A DNA stretch of 64,000 bases from NCBI GenBank assembly GCA_907164885.2, contig OU015494.1, forward strand, positions 2,228,768-2,292,767. Direction: 5' to 3'. Positions 45,726 through 56,988 of the stretch are shown one piece after another; within the stretch, counting starts at the first letter, position 1; every line of letters begins with the position of its first letter. The translations under genes were made by a program, and so were the position numbers. The notes beneath the pieces are model-generated. The model ran no database searches. It had not been told where the DNA came from and saw only the letters and a list, made by a program, of their open reading frames with translations. The stretch comes from Dolomedes plantarius (taxonomy: Eukaryota; Arthropoda; Arachnida; Araneae; Dolomedidae).

Positions 45726-46935
45726 ATGGAACAGCTACATGCAGAGTATAAGGCACTGAAATTAACACCAGACGGAAGTTTATTTAATTATCACAAACAG
45801 AAGATTGTGTTAAGTCACTCGTTCCATTATACCTTTTACTTTAAAAAGTGAAGTAAAAAAGGTATAATGGAGTGTTTATAGTAAAAAGGAAATTTTAGTC
45901 AAAATTGTAGTCCCGCCCTCATTAAAAGAAAAGTTTATAACCTCATCTCAGGAAAAATTTGGCCACCCAGGTGTAAAGAAAATTTTATTGTTACTTTCCC
46001 TATTTATTATTGGCAATATATAATTATAGATATTTCAAATTTTGTTCGTTCTTGTAAGATATATCAGAAAAACAAAAAATCGACCCAGTAAAAATTTGGA
46101 CTGATGGATCAAGTACCTGTTGCCCACGAACCATTTGACCTAATTTCGATTAATACTGTTGAAGGTTTCAACTATTATAATTCAACTAAGAAATATCTTC
46201 ATCTTATAACTGACCATGCGACTAGATATATTTGGACTTTTCCATCAAAGAGTGTAACCAGTGGGAACAATACAAAATGTTTGAAGCAAATTTTCAATAT
46301 CAAATACTCGAAAAAGTTTCTCAGTGATAGAAATGCTGCATTAACTCTCTAAACATTTTTTGAAGCACAAAAATTTAAAACAACTATTAAACTCTGCCCA
46401 CAGACCCCAATATAATGGAAAGAAAGAAAGGTGCAATCAAACTATAGTAACAAAATTAAGATGTGAAGTAAATTTTCCCTCGAAGAAACTTTCCTGGGCA
46501 AAAATTTTAGAGCAAGTTTCTTTTGAATATAATAATCAACCCCATTCCGGCACAAATTTTCCACAGCATATCTCTCAGTTGGAAGGTTACCTTATGTATC
46601 CCCTTTACCTGGTACATTTACATTAAATTACCCACCTGTTGAAGAAGCAAGGAAAATTGTATTGCAAAGGACAATGCTACATCATAGAATAAATAAATTA
46701 AGATATGACAAACATTTTGTAGAAATTAAATTTGAAGTTGGAGATTTAGTCATGCACGATCAATTTAAATACACGAATTCAAGAAAACTTGATCCACCCT
46801 ATTCATGTCCTTATAAAATATTAAGACAACTTTCTAATGTTAATTTTAAAATTGATAGACACAAGAAAAGAAAGTGAGGTCGTGCACTCAACCAGATTGA
46901 GCCTTTTTCATACAAAGCAAGAATTCCAACTGAAT
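45726..46935 (+). pseudogene. Ty3/Gypsy integrase remnant
   Basis: Decayed 3' part of a Gypsy pol gene. It opens with MEQLHAEYKALKLTPDGSLF and a linker, then VVPPSLKEKF and FGHPGVKKI, which belong to the HHCC zinc-binding region. The core follows: FDLISINTVEGFNYYNSTKK (first catalytic D replaced by N), HATRYIWTFPSKS, KKFLSDRNAALT (second D present), HRPQYNGKKERCNQ (E present). After further shifts comes the C-terminal FEVGDLVMHDQFKY and HSTRLSLFHT. At least five shifts or stops. The integrase joins cDNA to chromosomal DNA in active elements; this copy cannot. A purine-rich GGGAGAGGTGGGGAAATGAG at about 46966 could be the old polypurine tract; LTRs were not delimited. Confidence 0.88.
45824..45870. 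repeat. Hairpin within the Gypsy remnant
   Basis: CCATTATACCTTTTACTT (45824 on) pairs with AAGTAAAAAAGGTATAATGG (45851-45870) around a loop of about 8 bases; one extra A in the right arm. Confidence 0.85.
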
Positions 46936-47207
46936 TCAAAAAACTGTTCCTGCAGAATCTTTGTTGGGAGAGGTGGGGAAATGAGAAAGATAATAAGGTA
47001 TAAAATACAAATTGTGTAAATCTTTGAAATTTTTAAATTTGCAAATAATGTATATTTAAAAGTGTTTTTGTATTTTTATGAAAATTTTGTCGAAATTTGC
47101 ATGATATTGATTTCATTACTTGTAAACCTAGACTACATAAATTTTGCATATTCTATTGTCTTTTGAGATGGTGAAAGCGTTTTTGTTTTTGTCTTATTTT
47201 ATTACTG

Positions 47208-47251
47208 ATTTGTATTAAAGCTATACAAATCAGTATAGCTTTAATACAAAT
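47208..47251. repeat. Perfect 18-bp inverted repeat
   Basis: ATTTGTATTAAAGCTATA at 47208-47225 and TATAGCTTTAATACAAAT at 47234-47251, 8-base loop. Confidence 0.95.
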
Positions 47252-47961
47252 TGCTATTGTTGAAACATTGATGAGAATGATAAAACTTTAATTTCTGGGT
47301 TTTTAAAAATATTTTTGTGTTTTGCTGAGTCATGCATTTCAAAACTCTAAATTTCGTGCCGCATCCCAGCCTAGCAGTCGAGAAGAGGGAGGAACTCAAA
47401 AATTTCTTTTGCACTGGACTAGGTTTTCATGGGTCTGTGAGCAAGTTCAGATTCGTGACTGTTGATAATTATCCGGTAAAAAGCAGGTGCCTTTATGAGT
47501 TTCCCGGCATGGAAGTCCCCCCCCCAATACATACTTGATGTGTCTTATGTATTCTCCCCGTTGGGAAAATGCATCGGATGAATTCACAATGCCCCGATTC
47601 GCCCCTATTTATTTTTTACACTCTAAAAATTTATTTAAGAGGATTCATGTGAGCCTGCAATCCTCTAACCCAAACTTAGCACATTTGTGCAAACAACCTA
47701 CAAAAACACTTGCAGACATAAACTCAAATTGTACCAAAATTGTTTTAAAGTTTACATATTGATAATTTCATTATGAATATCTGGGATATATGAGTGAATT
47801 GTGAATTATGAAGATATTTTGATATATTTTTGAATTGTAATTAATTCCTAAGAAGAAATGTATGAGTGTTATATGTGACATATTCTTCAAATAATCATAA
47901 AAGAGCTCTATACAATACACTAAAGATAATGGTAATAGAAATTACAATATTTGGTAGTTAT

Positions 47962-48120
47962 GTTTGGTTTGGTTTAGCGAACTACTGGAATTTTTTGCTG
48001 CACGAGGGCTAATTAGACCGAGACCTGCTGCTTAGTGCAGATTCCGAACGGCTACAAATGTCCATGCCAACAGTGGGATTCGAACCCACAGACTCTGGTA
48101 CCAAAAGACAGCGCCCTAGC
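47962..48120 (-). mobile_element. tRNA-derived SINE at a truncation junction
   Basis: Same family as 16405-16576: B box GGTTCGAATCCCAC (complement about 48072-48085), GCCGTTCGGAATC, and a CCAAACCAAACA tail at the low-coordinate end. The tRNA head stops at CTAGGGCGCTGTC and joins directly to the coding relic at 48121. No target duplication was found, so either the head is truncated or the junction is a later deletion. Confidence 0.85.
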
Positions 48121-49488
48121 CAAAGGAAAGCATAGAATTCAGTATCCTAATATCTCTTCAGCTCTAAGACCAGTTCCTCACAACGAATCTTTGCCAATCA
48201 CAGTGCCCCAAAAAACCTATACTCTAGAGCCTGAAACGGATTTGAAAGACTTTAAGCCACAGGCTGGAGAATCAAATGATAAGTCCACCGATGATGAAGA
48301 GTGTTCAGCTGATTCAGCTCATCGACAACCTCACCTCGTTACTCAGTCGGAATTGAATGATCTCGTCAGGGATTTGGAGTTACCTAAAAGTAAATCTCAA
48401 CTTCTTGGATCTCGACTTCAGCAATGGAATCTCTTAGAAAAGGGCGTAAAAATATCTTGTTACAGGACCAGGCAGTCAACCCTGAAATTACTTTTTTCGA
48501 AAGATGAAGGCTTAGTGTTCTGCCCTAATTCAAATGCATTAATGATAGAACTGAAGATGCCATGTGATCCCGACAAATGGAGACTGTTTATAGACTCATC
48601 AAAGACAAGCTTGAAAGTTGTCCTGTGGGCTAATGGGAATGGTTTACCATCAGTCCCGGTTGCATACTCTGTGGATATGAAGGAGACGTACGAAAACATC
48701 AGCCGTATCCTTGATAAAATCAGTTATCATGAATATAATTGAAAATTTTGCGCTGACTTAAAAGTTGTTGCTTTACTCACGGGCCTGCAATCAGGCTTCA
48801 CAAAATACTGCTGCTTCCTTTGTGAATGGGACAGCCGAGCCAGAGACAAAAATTACATCGTACGGAACTGGCCTCTGCGAGAAAGTTTTACTCCCGGCCA
48901 GAAAAATGTCTCTCATGATCTCTGGTCCCGAAGGAAAATATTTACTTGCCGCCTTTGTACATGAAACTCGGATTGATCAAACAGTTTGTGAAAGAACTGG
49001 ACAAGAAAGATGATGCATTTCAATTTTTGAAAACTAAATTTCCTCGTCTTAGTGAGGCAAAAATCAAGGAAGGAGTTTTCGTGGGCATCCAGATTAGACA
49101 ACTTTTCAAAGATTCGACGTTTATTGAACACCTGAATCGAAAAGAAAAATGAACTTGGCTTGCATTCCAAAACGTGTGTGAGAACTTTTTGGGTAACAAC
49201 AAAACTGATGATTATGTCGCTCATGTCGAGGAATTGCTGTCAGCGTAAGAGGCCATGGGGTGTAACATGTCTCTTAAAGTGCATTTCCTTCACTCACACC
49301 TGGACTTCTTCCCTGAGAATTTAGGAGCAGTTTCTGATGAACCCGGGGAACAATTCCATCAAGACATCAATAAGTTCGAAAGGAGATTTTCAGGGAAGTG
49401 GAATGCGGGCATGTGGGCAGAGTACTGCTGGTTTTTGGTACGAGAAAATTCTACCTCAGGGTATAAAAGGAAAGCAAGCACCAAATGA
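48121..49488 (+). pseudogene. Unnamed multi-copy coding family, copy A
   Basis: I do not know a name for this family, but I recognise the type: large numbers of uncharacterised arthropod and cnidarian proteins share it. Blocks in order: SALRPVPHNESLPI; LVTQSELNDLVRDLELPKSK then SQLLGSRLQQWNLLEKGVKI; YRTRQSTLKLLFSKDEGLVF; RLFIDSSKTSLKVVLWANGN; YCCFLCEWDSRARDKNY; PPLYMKLGLIKQFVKELDK; FPRLSEAKIKEGVFVGIQIR; NMSLKVHFLHSHLDFFPENL then GAVSDEPGEQFHQDI. Breaks: TGA at 48740, a shift at about 48940, TGA at about 49150, TAA at about 49246. The N-terminal cysteine-rich part is missing, cut off at the SINE junction. The strand-like LFIDSS followed by acidic CEWDS and HQDI motifs would suit an RNase H-fold transposase, but that is inference. 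Confidence 0.75.
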
Positions 49489-49559
49489 AGGTAGTTATCT
49501 TATTTATATATTGTTGTTTACATTTATTATTTTACTTTTTATTTATTATTTTTTATAGC

Positions 49560-50271
49560 TAAAATAATCCTTTCCTCCCTCCAAATCAAATTCATGGCCA
49601 TAAAATTACTATCGGAAAGTGACAAAAATGAGGGAAGATAAGGATTACAGTGTAGGACTATAGTGACAAGAGCAATGCAAGTTTAAACTTGTCAAAGAAT
49701 GAAAATTCCTGTGCAAACCTGCGCGCGCGGGGTATTGGGAATCTTCCGAACTGTTGCTATTTATTTTTATTATTGTTGCTATATATTTTTATTAATTGGG
49801 GGTGTTTGAGAGAGGATGAGGGGGAGGCTGGAAGTTGAAGTAAACAGAAAATAAGTGAAAAAAAATTGCGAAAAAAACGGAAAAATTGATCATTTTTAAT
49901 GATTTTTTTACAATTTAAGGGGGCAAATCCCCCACCCCAAATCTACCTCCTTGCAACAAATGTTCATGTTTTAGAACTTTTCACCTCTCTAACCCCTAAG
50001 AAGAAATGTAAGGGCAAAAATTATCCTTTTCATACCTCCAAATTATGGAAAAGTGATAAAAATAGGTGGGGGGCCATCCCCCCAAAACGATGGGTGATGG
50101 GGGACAACTGAGGTCATATTCGGATTCAGGAGGTCATTTTACATAAGAATCAGCAGGAATGGTGTCAGGGGCAGAATTTTTTTTTTTGCCGACCAGTGTT
50201 ATTGGACAATGACTTCCTATGACACCATTAATCTAAAGTAATTGAGGAAAACGCCTTGCATATAAATATAT

Positions 50272-50277
<6 letters not shown>
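49560..50277. other. No recognised gene
   Basis: Purine-rich AT DNA with short ORFs only. It includes the 50213 copy of the 55-bp repeat shared with 44637. Confidence 0.5.

Positions 50278-50349
<72 letters not shown>
50278..50349. repeat. (TA)n microsatellite
   Basis: About 72 bp of TA adjoining the left end of a Tc1 element; another TA run continues at 51333-51361 on its right side. Confidence 0.95.
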
Positions 50350-50352
<3 letters not shown>

Positions 50353-51327
50353 TGTCACAAAAAAATATATGCACCGAGAAGGAAACGAGCTATCACGAAA
50401 CTTAACATATATGTAGTGTATGAGGAGATAAGCAAATGATTACAAATTCAGAAGAACAGACCGATTTATTAAGAAGATATGTCATGAAAATGTTACAAAT
50501 AACTAAGTAGTAAATCGACCTCTGGCAGCTATAATAGCCAAAACGCAGCGTGTCATCGAATCAATGAGGTGACCTATGACCTCCTGCGGAAGATAATGCC
50601 ACAATCTTTGCAACTGGGCAGTTAATTCACTAGTATTCTGGGACGGCTTCAGTGGCCTTCCAAGCACGTCCCAGACGTGCTCTTTTGGCGAGACTCGTGA
50701 CTTAATGGACTTAATGGACGTACGCTCCTTGTACCTGCGTCGCCCAGTCATCTCCAAAGGGTTTCCTTTGATACCACTGGATGTCTGGAAGGTGGTAAAT
50801 GGCGCCGAACCGATTCTAGCGACGTTGTTGGTGCGGACGTGGCCGCTCTAATGATTGTGCAATCCTCGCACGCATTTCATTTCCTGGGACGCCCTGACCC
50901 TCCGCAACGATAGATTATCCCTTCCGTGATCCATTGTTACCAACACCGAAAAGCTACCATATCGCTCCGACCGAGGTGGCGGTCGATACGCCTGTTTGAT
51001 CAACCTGCTTCTCGGCGGTCTGATATACGCCTCCTCTCAAAGTCCAACAATTGTTCGTACTGTCGCCGGTTACGCCTCAGAGGCATCTCTAGTCACAATA
51101 CCGTCCATCCAAGTCGACAAATTTGTTTGAATAAACCTATGGCACGAGCAATCATGCTTTTAAACTCTCCCAGCTGCGCATCTCATATGCGCATAGTACG
51201 CTCACCCTTGTCTCTTTGGCGGCGAAATTTTAATCATTTGCATATCTCTTACCAGACTAGATTCCTGCCAAATTTCGTGATAGTAGATCGATTTTTTTTC
51301 TGGTTGCATATATTTTTTTGTGACAGA

Positions 51328-51332
<5 letters not shown>
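50350..51332 (-). mobile_element. Internally deleted Tc1 element, third family
   Basis: About 983 bp between TA runs. Left end CACTGTCACAAAAAAATATA TGC; right end on the opposite strand CACACTCTGTCACAAAAAAA TATATGC. It is too short for a full transposase gene plus flanks. Confidence 0.85.
50503..51086 (-). pseudogene. Tc1 transposase with central deletion
   Basis: Minus strand. It begins at 51086 with MPLRRRRQ-like residues (MPLRRNRRQYEQLLDFERRR) and REAG-stop-SNRRIDRHLGRSD, a Tc1 helix-turn-helix. It continues through CGGSGRPRK and APTTSLESVRRHLPPSRHPV. It then jumps to the C-terminus: SPKEHVWDVLGRPLKPSQNT and ALIAARGRFTT-like IIAARGRFTT at 50503. The segment that should carry the first two catalytic aspartates is missing, and the third motif reads SPKEHVW rather than SPDLNPIEHVW. 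Several stops and shifts. Cannot be active alone. Confidence 0.88.
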
Positions 51333-51363
<31 letters not shown>

Positions 51364-51435
51364 GAATTTGAAATAATAGTCGTAATGTGTAAATTTAATT
51401 GGAAGCATTTTGACCTGAAAGACTCAAGGTTAAAA

Positions 51436-51600
51436 TGTCGAATGGCTAGGTCGCTGGCATTTGTTACCAGAGTCTATGGGTTCGAGTCCCACTCTTGGCA
51501 TGGACGTTTATTGCCGTTCGGAATCGGCGTTAAGCTGTAGTTCTCGGTGTAATTAGCTTTAATTTAGCCAAAAATTGACCGTAGCGCTCCAAACCAAACC
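51436..51600 (+). mobile_element. tRNA-derived SINE with 16-bp target duplications
   Basis: 165 bp starting TGTCGAATGGCTAGGTCGCT, with B box GGTTCGAGTCCCAC at about 51479-51492 and the family body GCCGTTCGGAATCGGC, ending CGCTCCAAACCAAACC. The flanks AGACTCAAGGTTAAAA at 51420-51435 and 51601-51616 are identical. This is the cleanest SINE in the window. Confidence 0.95.
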
Positions 51601-51849
51601 AGACTCAAGGTTAAAAAAATATTTAAAGATGATGACCCATAACACTGTACAACACATTTGAACATTTTTTTCTATGCTTTAGATGAAACTATGTGATTCT
51701 GTATAAACAAAAGTTGCTTGATTCATATATCAAATAAAAATGGTCCATCACACACCGTTTTTGGTAGAAAACCCACTTCTCATATTTATACAAATTGGTT
51801 ACAGAGAAATGTAACAGAGGCTTTATTGTAGAAATCACAAACACTAAAA

Positions 51850-53585
51850 TTATATTTTTAGCCGTTTCTTCTTACAGACATGTGTTGGTGCATCCCTGAT
51901 AACAGACCAGCAATATTCAGCTAGTTTATTTCCATTTCATCGTCCCTTGAAACCCATTTCCAACATAGAGATGTCCTGGTGAAACCTTTCCCCATGCTCA
52001 TCACTAATTGTGCCAAGTTTTTGAGGAGAGAAGTTCAGCAAGTGAGTCCAACAAGTGTAGTTTTAAAGACATATTGCAACCTATAACACGAAAATATTTC
52101 ACCATGTCACTAACAAGGTGTTCAAATTTTCAAGCTTTCTCATTTCCAAGGAAACGTGAGGACACTGATTTGAATGCCAATAAGGCTTCTTTTTCTGCTT
52201 GTGACAGTTTATTTTCACACTCTTCATCATGAAAGACTCCTTTAATTTGTGGGACAATAAAAACCCCTTCTTTCACCTTTGCCTCACTTAAATTTTATAA
52301 TTTGTTTCTGAGATGCAAGAAAACTACTCCTTCTCTGTCGAGAGCTTTTACAAATATTTTCATCTAACCGAGTTTAATGTGCAATGGTGAAAGAAGGACA
52401 CATTGTGGATTCACAAGTGGTTCTTGTGATATTTTTTGGTGCCAGGAATGAAGTTTTTTCTTGGAGGCCACTGTTTACGGATGTAGTGATTTTTTCTGTC
52501 ACGGCTGTCCCATTCGCAGCAGAATTTAGTTCAACCCTGTTGCATGCCTGTTAATATCCGAATGACTTTCAAATCTCCCCAAATGTGCCATTTGTATGTA
52601 GTGTACTGAATTAACTTCAGTATAGCACTCATAACTTCGTAAGTGTCTTTTGTATTTGTAGAAAATGCTACAGGAATAGAAGGACAAACATTGCCTATAT
52701 GGAGGAGCACTGCTTTGAGACTACGTTTGGACGAGTCAATAAATAGGCGCCCCTCTTCTGGATTATGTTCATGTCCCAATGCCTGAAATAGGCCACTCCT
52801 GTCACAGCAATATACGATGTCTTCTTTCTCCGCAAAATAATCTAGAAAATGGCTTTGCCGTCTTCTAAATAAACTTATTTTTACACCAGTCTCTAATAGA
52901 TCCAACCTTGAAGCCTAGAACCCAGTAATTCTTAGTCTATTTGAGAGAGTTTTCAGTCCCGTACAAGATCGTTAAGCTCTGCCTGTGTGGTTTCGTGATG
53001 TGAACATGTCATGATGTACATGAGAGTGTAAGTTTTGATACTGAATACAATGTTTGTATTTTGAAGAGAACCCCTTGATATGGTTGAAAGTCAGGATCTT
53101 GATGGTTTAGGTAATCGAAGGTGCCTGCCTCTGAATCAACAGTATATTTATCTGGAGTTGTAGATATAGGAAGATCTTCAGAACGTGGAACTGGTCGCAT
53201 AGCGGAGTGTAAGTTTTGATACTGAATACAATGTTTGGATTTTGAAGAGAACCCCTTGACAGCTGTAACAGAAAAAACAAGGGAACAAAACACCTTGACA
53301 AATGTAACAATCCGTTACGTGATTGGTCGTTTCACGCCAAACCATATGTACTGCAAATTTCAATCTACTACGTTTTCCTTGTAACCAGTTTCTCAGATTA
53401 CTGGAACATGAATTGCAGCATATATGGGGAGCCCAAGACTTATCCTGGTCCCCAACTCTACATCCAAAGTACAGTTCATAAGCCTTTATAACTAATGGTG
53501 ACAAAGTACATTGTTGAGTCTTCCATGTAAATTCGCCACACACATAAGAAAATAAGTCCGGCTTATTTTTACACTGACGAGACAT
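51850..53585 (-). pseudogene. Unnamed multi-copy coding family, copy B
   Basis: Same family as 48121-49488, read in the opposite direction and including the N-terminus. The likely start is MSRQCKNKPDLFSYVCGEF at 53585 (an upstream in-frame ATG at 53666 is possible). Residues about 1-100 are cysteine-rich: SYVCGEF, YELYFGC, HICCNSCSSNL, DCYICQG, suggesting zinc binding. After a duplicated segment (about 53030 and 53215) the frame shifts through a SALRPVP-like block. 52905-52531 carries MDLLETGVKISLFRRRQSHF, RLFIDSSKRSLKAVLLHIGN and WGDLKVIRILTGMQQG. Later frames give CCEWDSRDRKNHYIR, a KVKEGVFIVPQIK block, NMSLKLHLLDS and ISDEHGERFHQDI. Multiple stops. The residues conserved against copy A include IDSS, CEWDSR and FHQDI. 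Confidence 0.75.
53025..53262. repeat. Short direct duplication inside copy B
   Basis: GTAAGTTTTGATACTGAATA with the following CAATGTTTG and GAAGAGAACCCCTTGA occurs at about 53027 and again at about 53210, 183 bp apart, inside the relic. Confidence 0.85.
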
Positions 53586-54313
53586 TATAATGTACTGAAT
53601 GTAACATAAAATCTCGTCCATCCAACACTTGTACAATTCACACTTAACGTCACTAGAATTTTCCAATCAGCAACACTTCAATCAGCAACATAAGACAGTG
53701 GGAGGAAACATCTGAACAAAAACTCTCTGATCTGTCAGAACTGCTCTCAGTACCATAGGTCCATAGGACCATAGGACAACTAAATTTAACTGAGTTGCCT
53801 AGGCCAACGCCTTCAAACTCAGATTTTTCTTAGTCGTATTATCGGATGGCTGGAAATGTTCAGGGGTAGGTGAAAGTTCGTTTTTGTCATCAAAGTTCAA
53901 GATATTGCTTCACAAAAAGTGAAGCAGAGAGATTTCTGCTCAGTAGATTGGAGGGTGAAAAACGGGCAATTTCTATTGGTTGTCTCCTGGATCTTCGTGA
54001 TGATTTGCTGATGGAGGTGGAGTCAATGGCTGTCTGTAAGCTGGATTTCAATTGGCAAGTGTAGAGAGAATAGAGTAAAGTGATTGGATAGAGAGATAAG
54101 GTTTGGAATCCGTGAGTTCTATTACTACAAAAATGAGCAAAGCCAAAAGGATTTGCTCAGAGACAAGAATAATAAGTTAAAAGAAAGTTTAGGAATAGAA
54201 AATAGGTTTTTATTTTATTTTATAAAATTTTTTAGTTGTTTTTGCCTTGGCAAGCCAAGTATTGTTTTTTATATTTTTATATTTTTATTTAAATAACGAG
54301 GACAAACAAAAAA

Positions 54314-56988
54314 TTATGACGGAAGACTCAGGATGGCTCGAGGCCTTTTCCTGTTAGTGGGGTCAGCATGATCATAGTTTGCAAGATTAGATAAGAGTTC
54401 ACTGTCAATTGAATTGTGAAAGTTTATAGCTTGATTTTTGAGATAATTTCGAATAGTAGGGATATCTAACTCCCTGTAAATAAAAGTATTTCTGAAATAC
54501 CAGTCCGCATTACCAATTTGTCGAATGGTGCTGCTCTGAGCAGATGCGAGTTTTTTAATATGGGTGTCTGCACAATATGACCACGCTGGCCCTCCATAAG
54601 TTAATATAGGACGAAGATAGGAGTTGTAAATGAGCAATTTATTGGCTAAGCTTAATTTGCTATTCCGAGAAATTAGTGGGTAAATTAATCTTCTGGCTGT
54701 GCGGAATTTGTCCCTGACATGGAGGATGTGATGTTTCCAAGTGACATTTTTATCTAATACGATACCTAGGTATTTGACAGTATCAGACCAGGGGATTTTT
54801 GTGTTTCCTATTTGTATTTGGTGACTGTTGAATGTCTTTTTACGTTTAGATGTGAACATGACAGCGACGCATTTCTCAGAATTAATTTTAATTTTCCATT
54901 TGTCGTGCCAATTTTGAATGGAGGACATGTGGGTATTGATGTATTTTACTGCATATTTAAAATTTTTGTTGGTGGCATAAAGGGCTGTGTCGTCTGCGAA
55001 TATTGCAATATTTGTGTTTATATTTTGGGGAATATCGTCAACAAATAAACTGAAAAGAATTGGGGATAAAAACCCCTTGTGGGACGCCTGAATTGATTTT
55101 GAATTTACTGGAGAGATGGCCATTAATTCTTACCTGAAAGGTGCGATTTTTGAGATAAGAGATGAGAAGGTGGATGATTTGGGGTGGGAAGTTATACTTA
55201 ATGAGCCTGTGGATGAGTCCATCGATCCAAAGTTTATCAAAATCGAGGGAGATATCAAGAAAAAAAGCTCATATGGAGGATTTATTTTTCTTAGCACTGG
55301 CAAGGTTTTCGGCAAGACGATATACTTGATGTGGGGCTGAAAGAGATTTTCTGAAGCCAAACTGGTACGGGATAATTATTTGACTATCGTCGAGATGCTC
55401 GTTAATTTTCTTAGCAATACATTTTTCTGTTAATTTACTTAGAGAATTTAGAAGGCTGATGGGGCGGTAGCTGGACCGAGAGGAATAAGGTTTGTTAGGT
55501 TTTAAGATTGGGACAATTATTGAGTTTTTCCAGCTGTGGGGAAAGTGTTCAAATTTAAAAATAGAGATGATAAGAATGGTAATTTTGAAGATATATTTAA
55601 AAGGGAGGTTTTTGAGCATAGTATTATTGATATTATCTTCTCCGGGGGACTTTCTTTTAGGAAGTTTTTTAATGAATTCTTTAATATCGGCAGGGACAAT
55701 AAAGGGAGTGGGACTTTCATGCGGAGTGTTAAGAAAGAGATTAATACTATTTTTGGCAATATTTTCAGTGCTAGGGTGAGAGATTTGATTAAGGGTGAAA
55801 TTTTTTGCAAAGTTTTTGCCTATTACTTGGGATTTTTCCATATCAGTGAGTACGTTTTCATTTGTTTTGGGATCTTTAAGAGGGGGAATAGAACGGAATT
55901 GATTTTTAAAACGCCTGGCGGCTCTCCAAATGGAATTGTCAGTAGTGTCCAGTGATTCTAAATAATTGTTCCAATTGATGTTAGATTGATCTCGAAGGTA
56001 AAATCTGAGGTCTTCTTGAGTTTTGTTCATTATAGTTTTGTTAGCATTGGTTCTATTGTGCTGCCATGTTTTTCGTGCTTTGTTTTTGTTGTTTATGAGA
56101 ATTTTAAGGTGTTGGTCATGGATGGTTTTAACACGGGGGGGGGATTAATTTAGTTCTTTTGATTAAACTGTCGTTGATGTCGGTAGTAATGCCAGAGACA
56201 AGGTTTTCCAGATCGTTGATATTATTGACAATGGGGGAATGTAATTAATATTATTTAGTTCATTTTTGAAATTATCCCAGTTGATTTGTTTAGCGTGATT
56301 TATGATGAGTGGGTTAGTGTCAAGAGGGATACGAATTTCAACTGGGTAATGGTCGGAAGTTAGTTCACAATTGGAAGTTATGGAGAAGTCATGAGGGAAA
56401 CCTTTAACTAGGGCAAAATCAATGGTACTATCAGAGATATGTGAGAAGTGGGTTGGGGAAGTGGGGGCGATAATGTCGGAATTAGTTTTGCTAGTAAAGT
56501 TATAAATTAAGTTACCATATACGTTATTAATTTTGCAATTCCATAATTTATGTTGGTCATTTAGGTCACCGAAAATAAGGGTATTTAAGTTGATGGAGTT
56601 TAAAGCATTTAGGTCTTCATTAACATCGTTATACTTTTGCATAGGAGGAATATAGGTTGAGATAATGGTATAGAAAGGGAGGTTATTTAATTTAATGTTG
56701 ATAGCGGTGGCGTTAATACATTTAAAGGAGGGGGAGAATGATTAAGTGATGAGGGAGGGTATTTTTAACCAAGATAGCAGTGCTTCTCATGGGGTGGGTA
56801 GGATTAATATAATAATTTCTGTAGGTAGTGTAATTGTAAATTTTAAGATTATCCGCTGGTCTGAGGTGGGTTTCCTGAATTAAAATAATGTCGGGGTTTC
56901 GCTCATTTACGAACTCTTTGAACTCACGGATTTTAGCACTAATACCATTTGCGTTCCATGCGAAAACAGACAGAGAAAGAGGGGCCAT
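54314..56988 (-). pseudogene. LINE ORF2, endonuclease and reverse transcriptase, frameshifted
   Basis: It starts MAPLSLSVFAWNANGISAKI at 56988. The APE-type endonuclease shows WNANG, DIILIQETHL, GDLNDQHKLW and SDHYPVEI motifs. The RT follows: KKLPKRKSPGEDNINN, FPHSWKNSIIVPILKP, SYRPISLLNSLSK, QFGFRKSLS, then the motif A region LDISLDFDKLW, SGVPQG, and the catalytic IFADDTALY at about 54990. After it come thumb and C-terminal blocks (KYLGIVLDKNVTWKHHI, YGGPAWSYCA) to the stop at 54314. Breaks: shifts at about 56735, 56232, 56141 and 55075, all beside runs of G/C, and one TGA at about 55270. It nicks target DNA and primes cDNA synthesis in active copies. Catalytic residues look preserved; damage is only frame disruption. 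Confidence 0.9.

Noticed and set aside
48035..48120. First 28 codons of the ORF that enters the unnamed family copy A
   Set aside because: They come from the antisense SINE, not from the family protein.
51479..51492. tRNA gene suggested by a B-box sequence
   Set aside because: The tRNA-like part continues into a SINE body with target duplications; no complete cloverleaf was evident.
53870..54064. 64-codon plus-strand ORF between the coding relic and the LINE
   Set aside because: No recognisable motif; kept out of the gene list.
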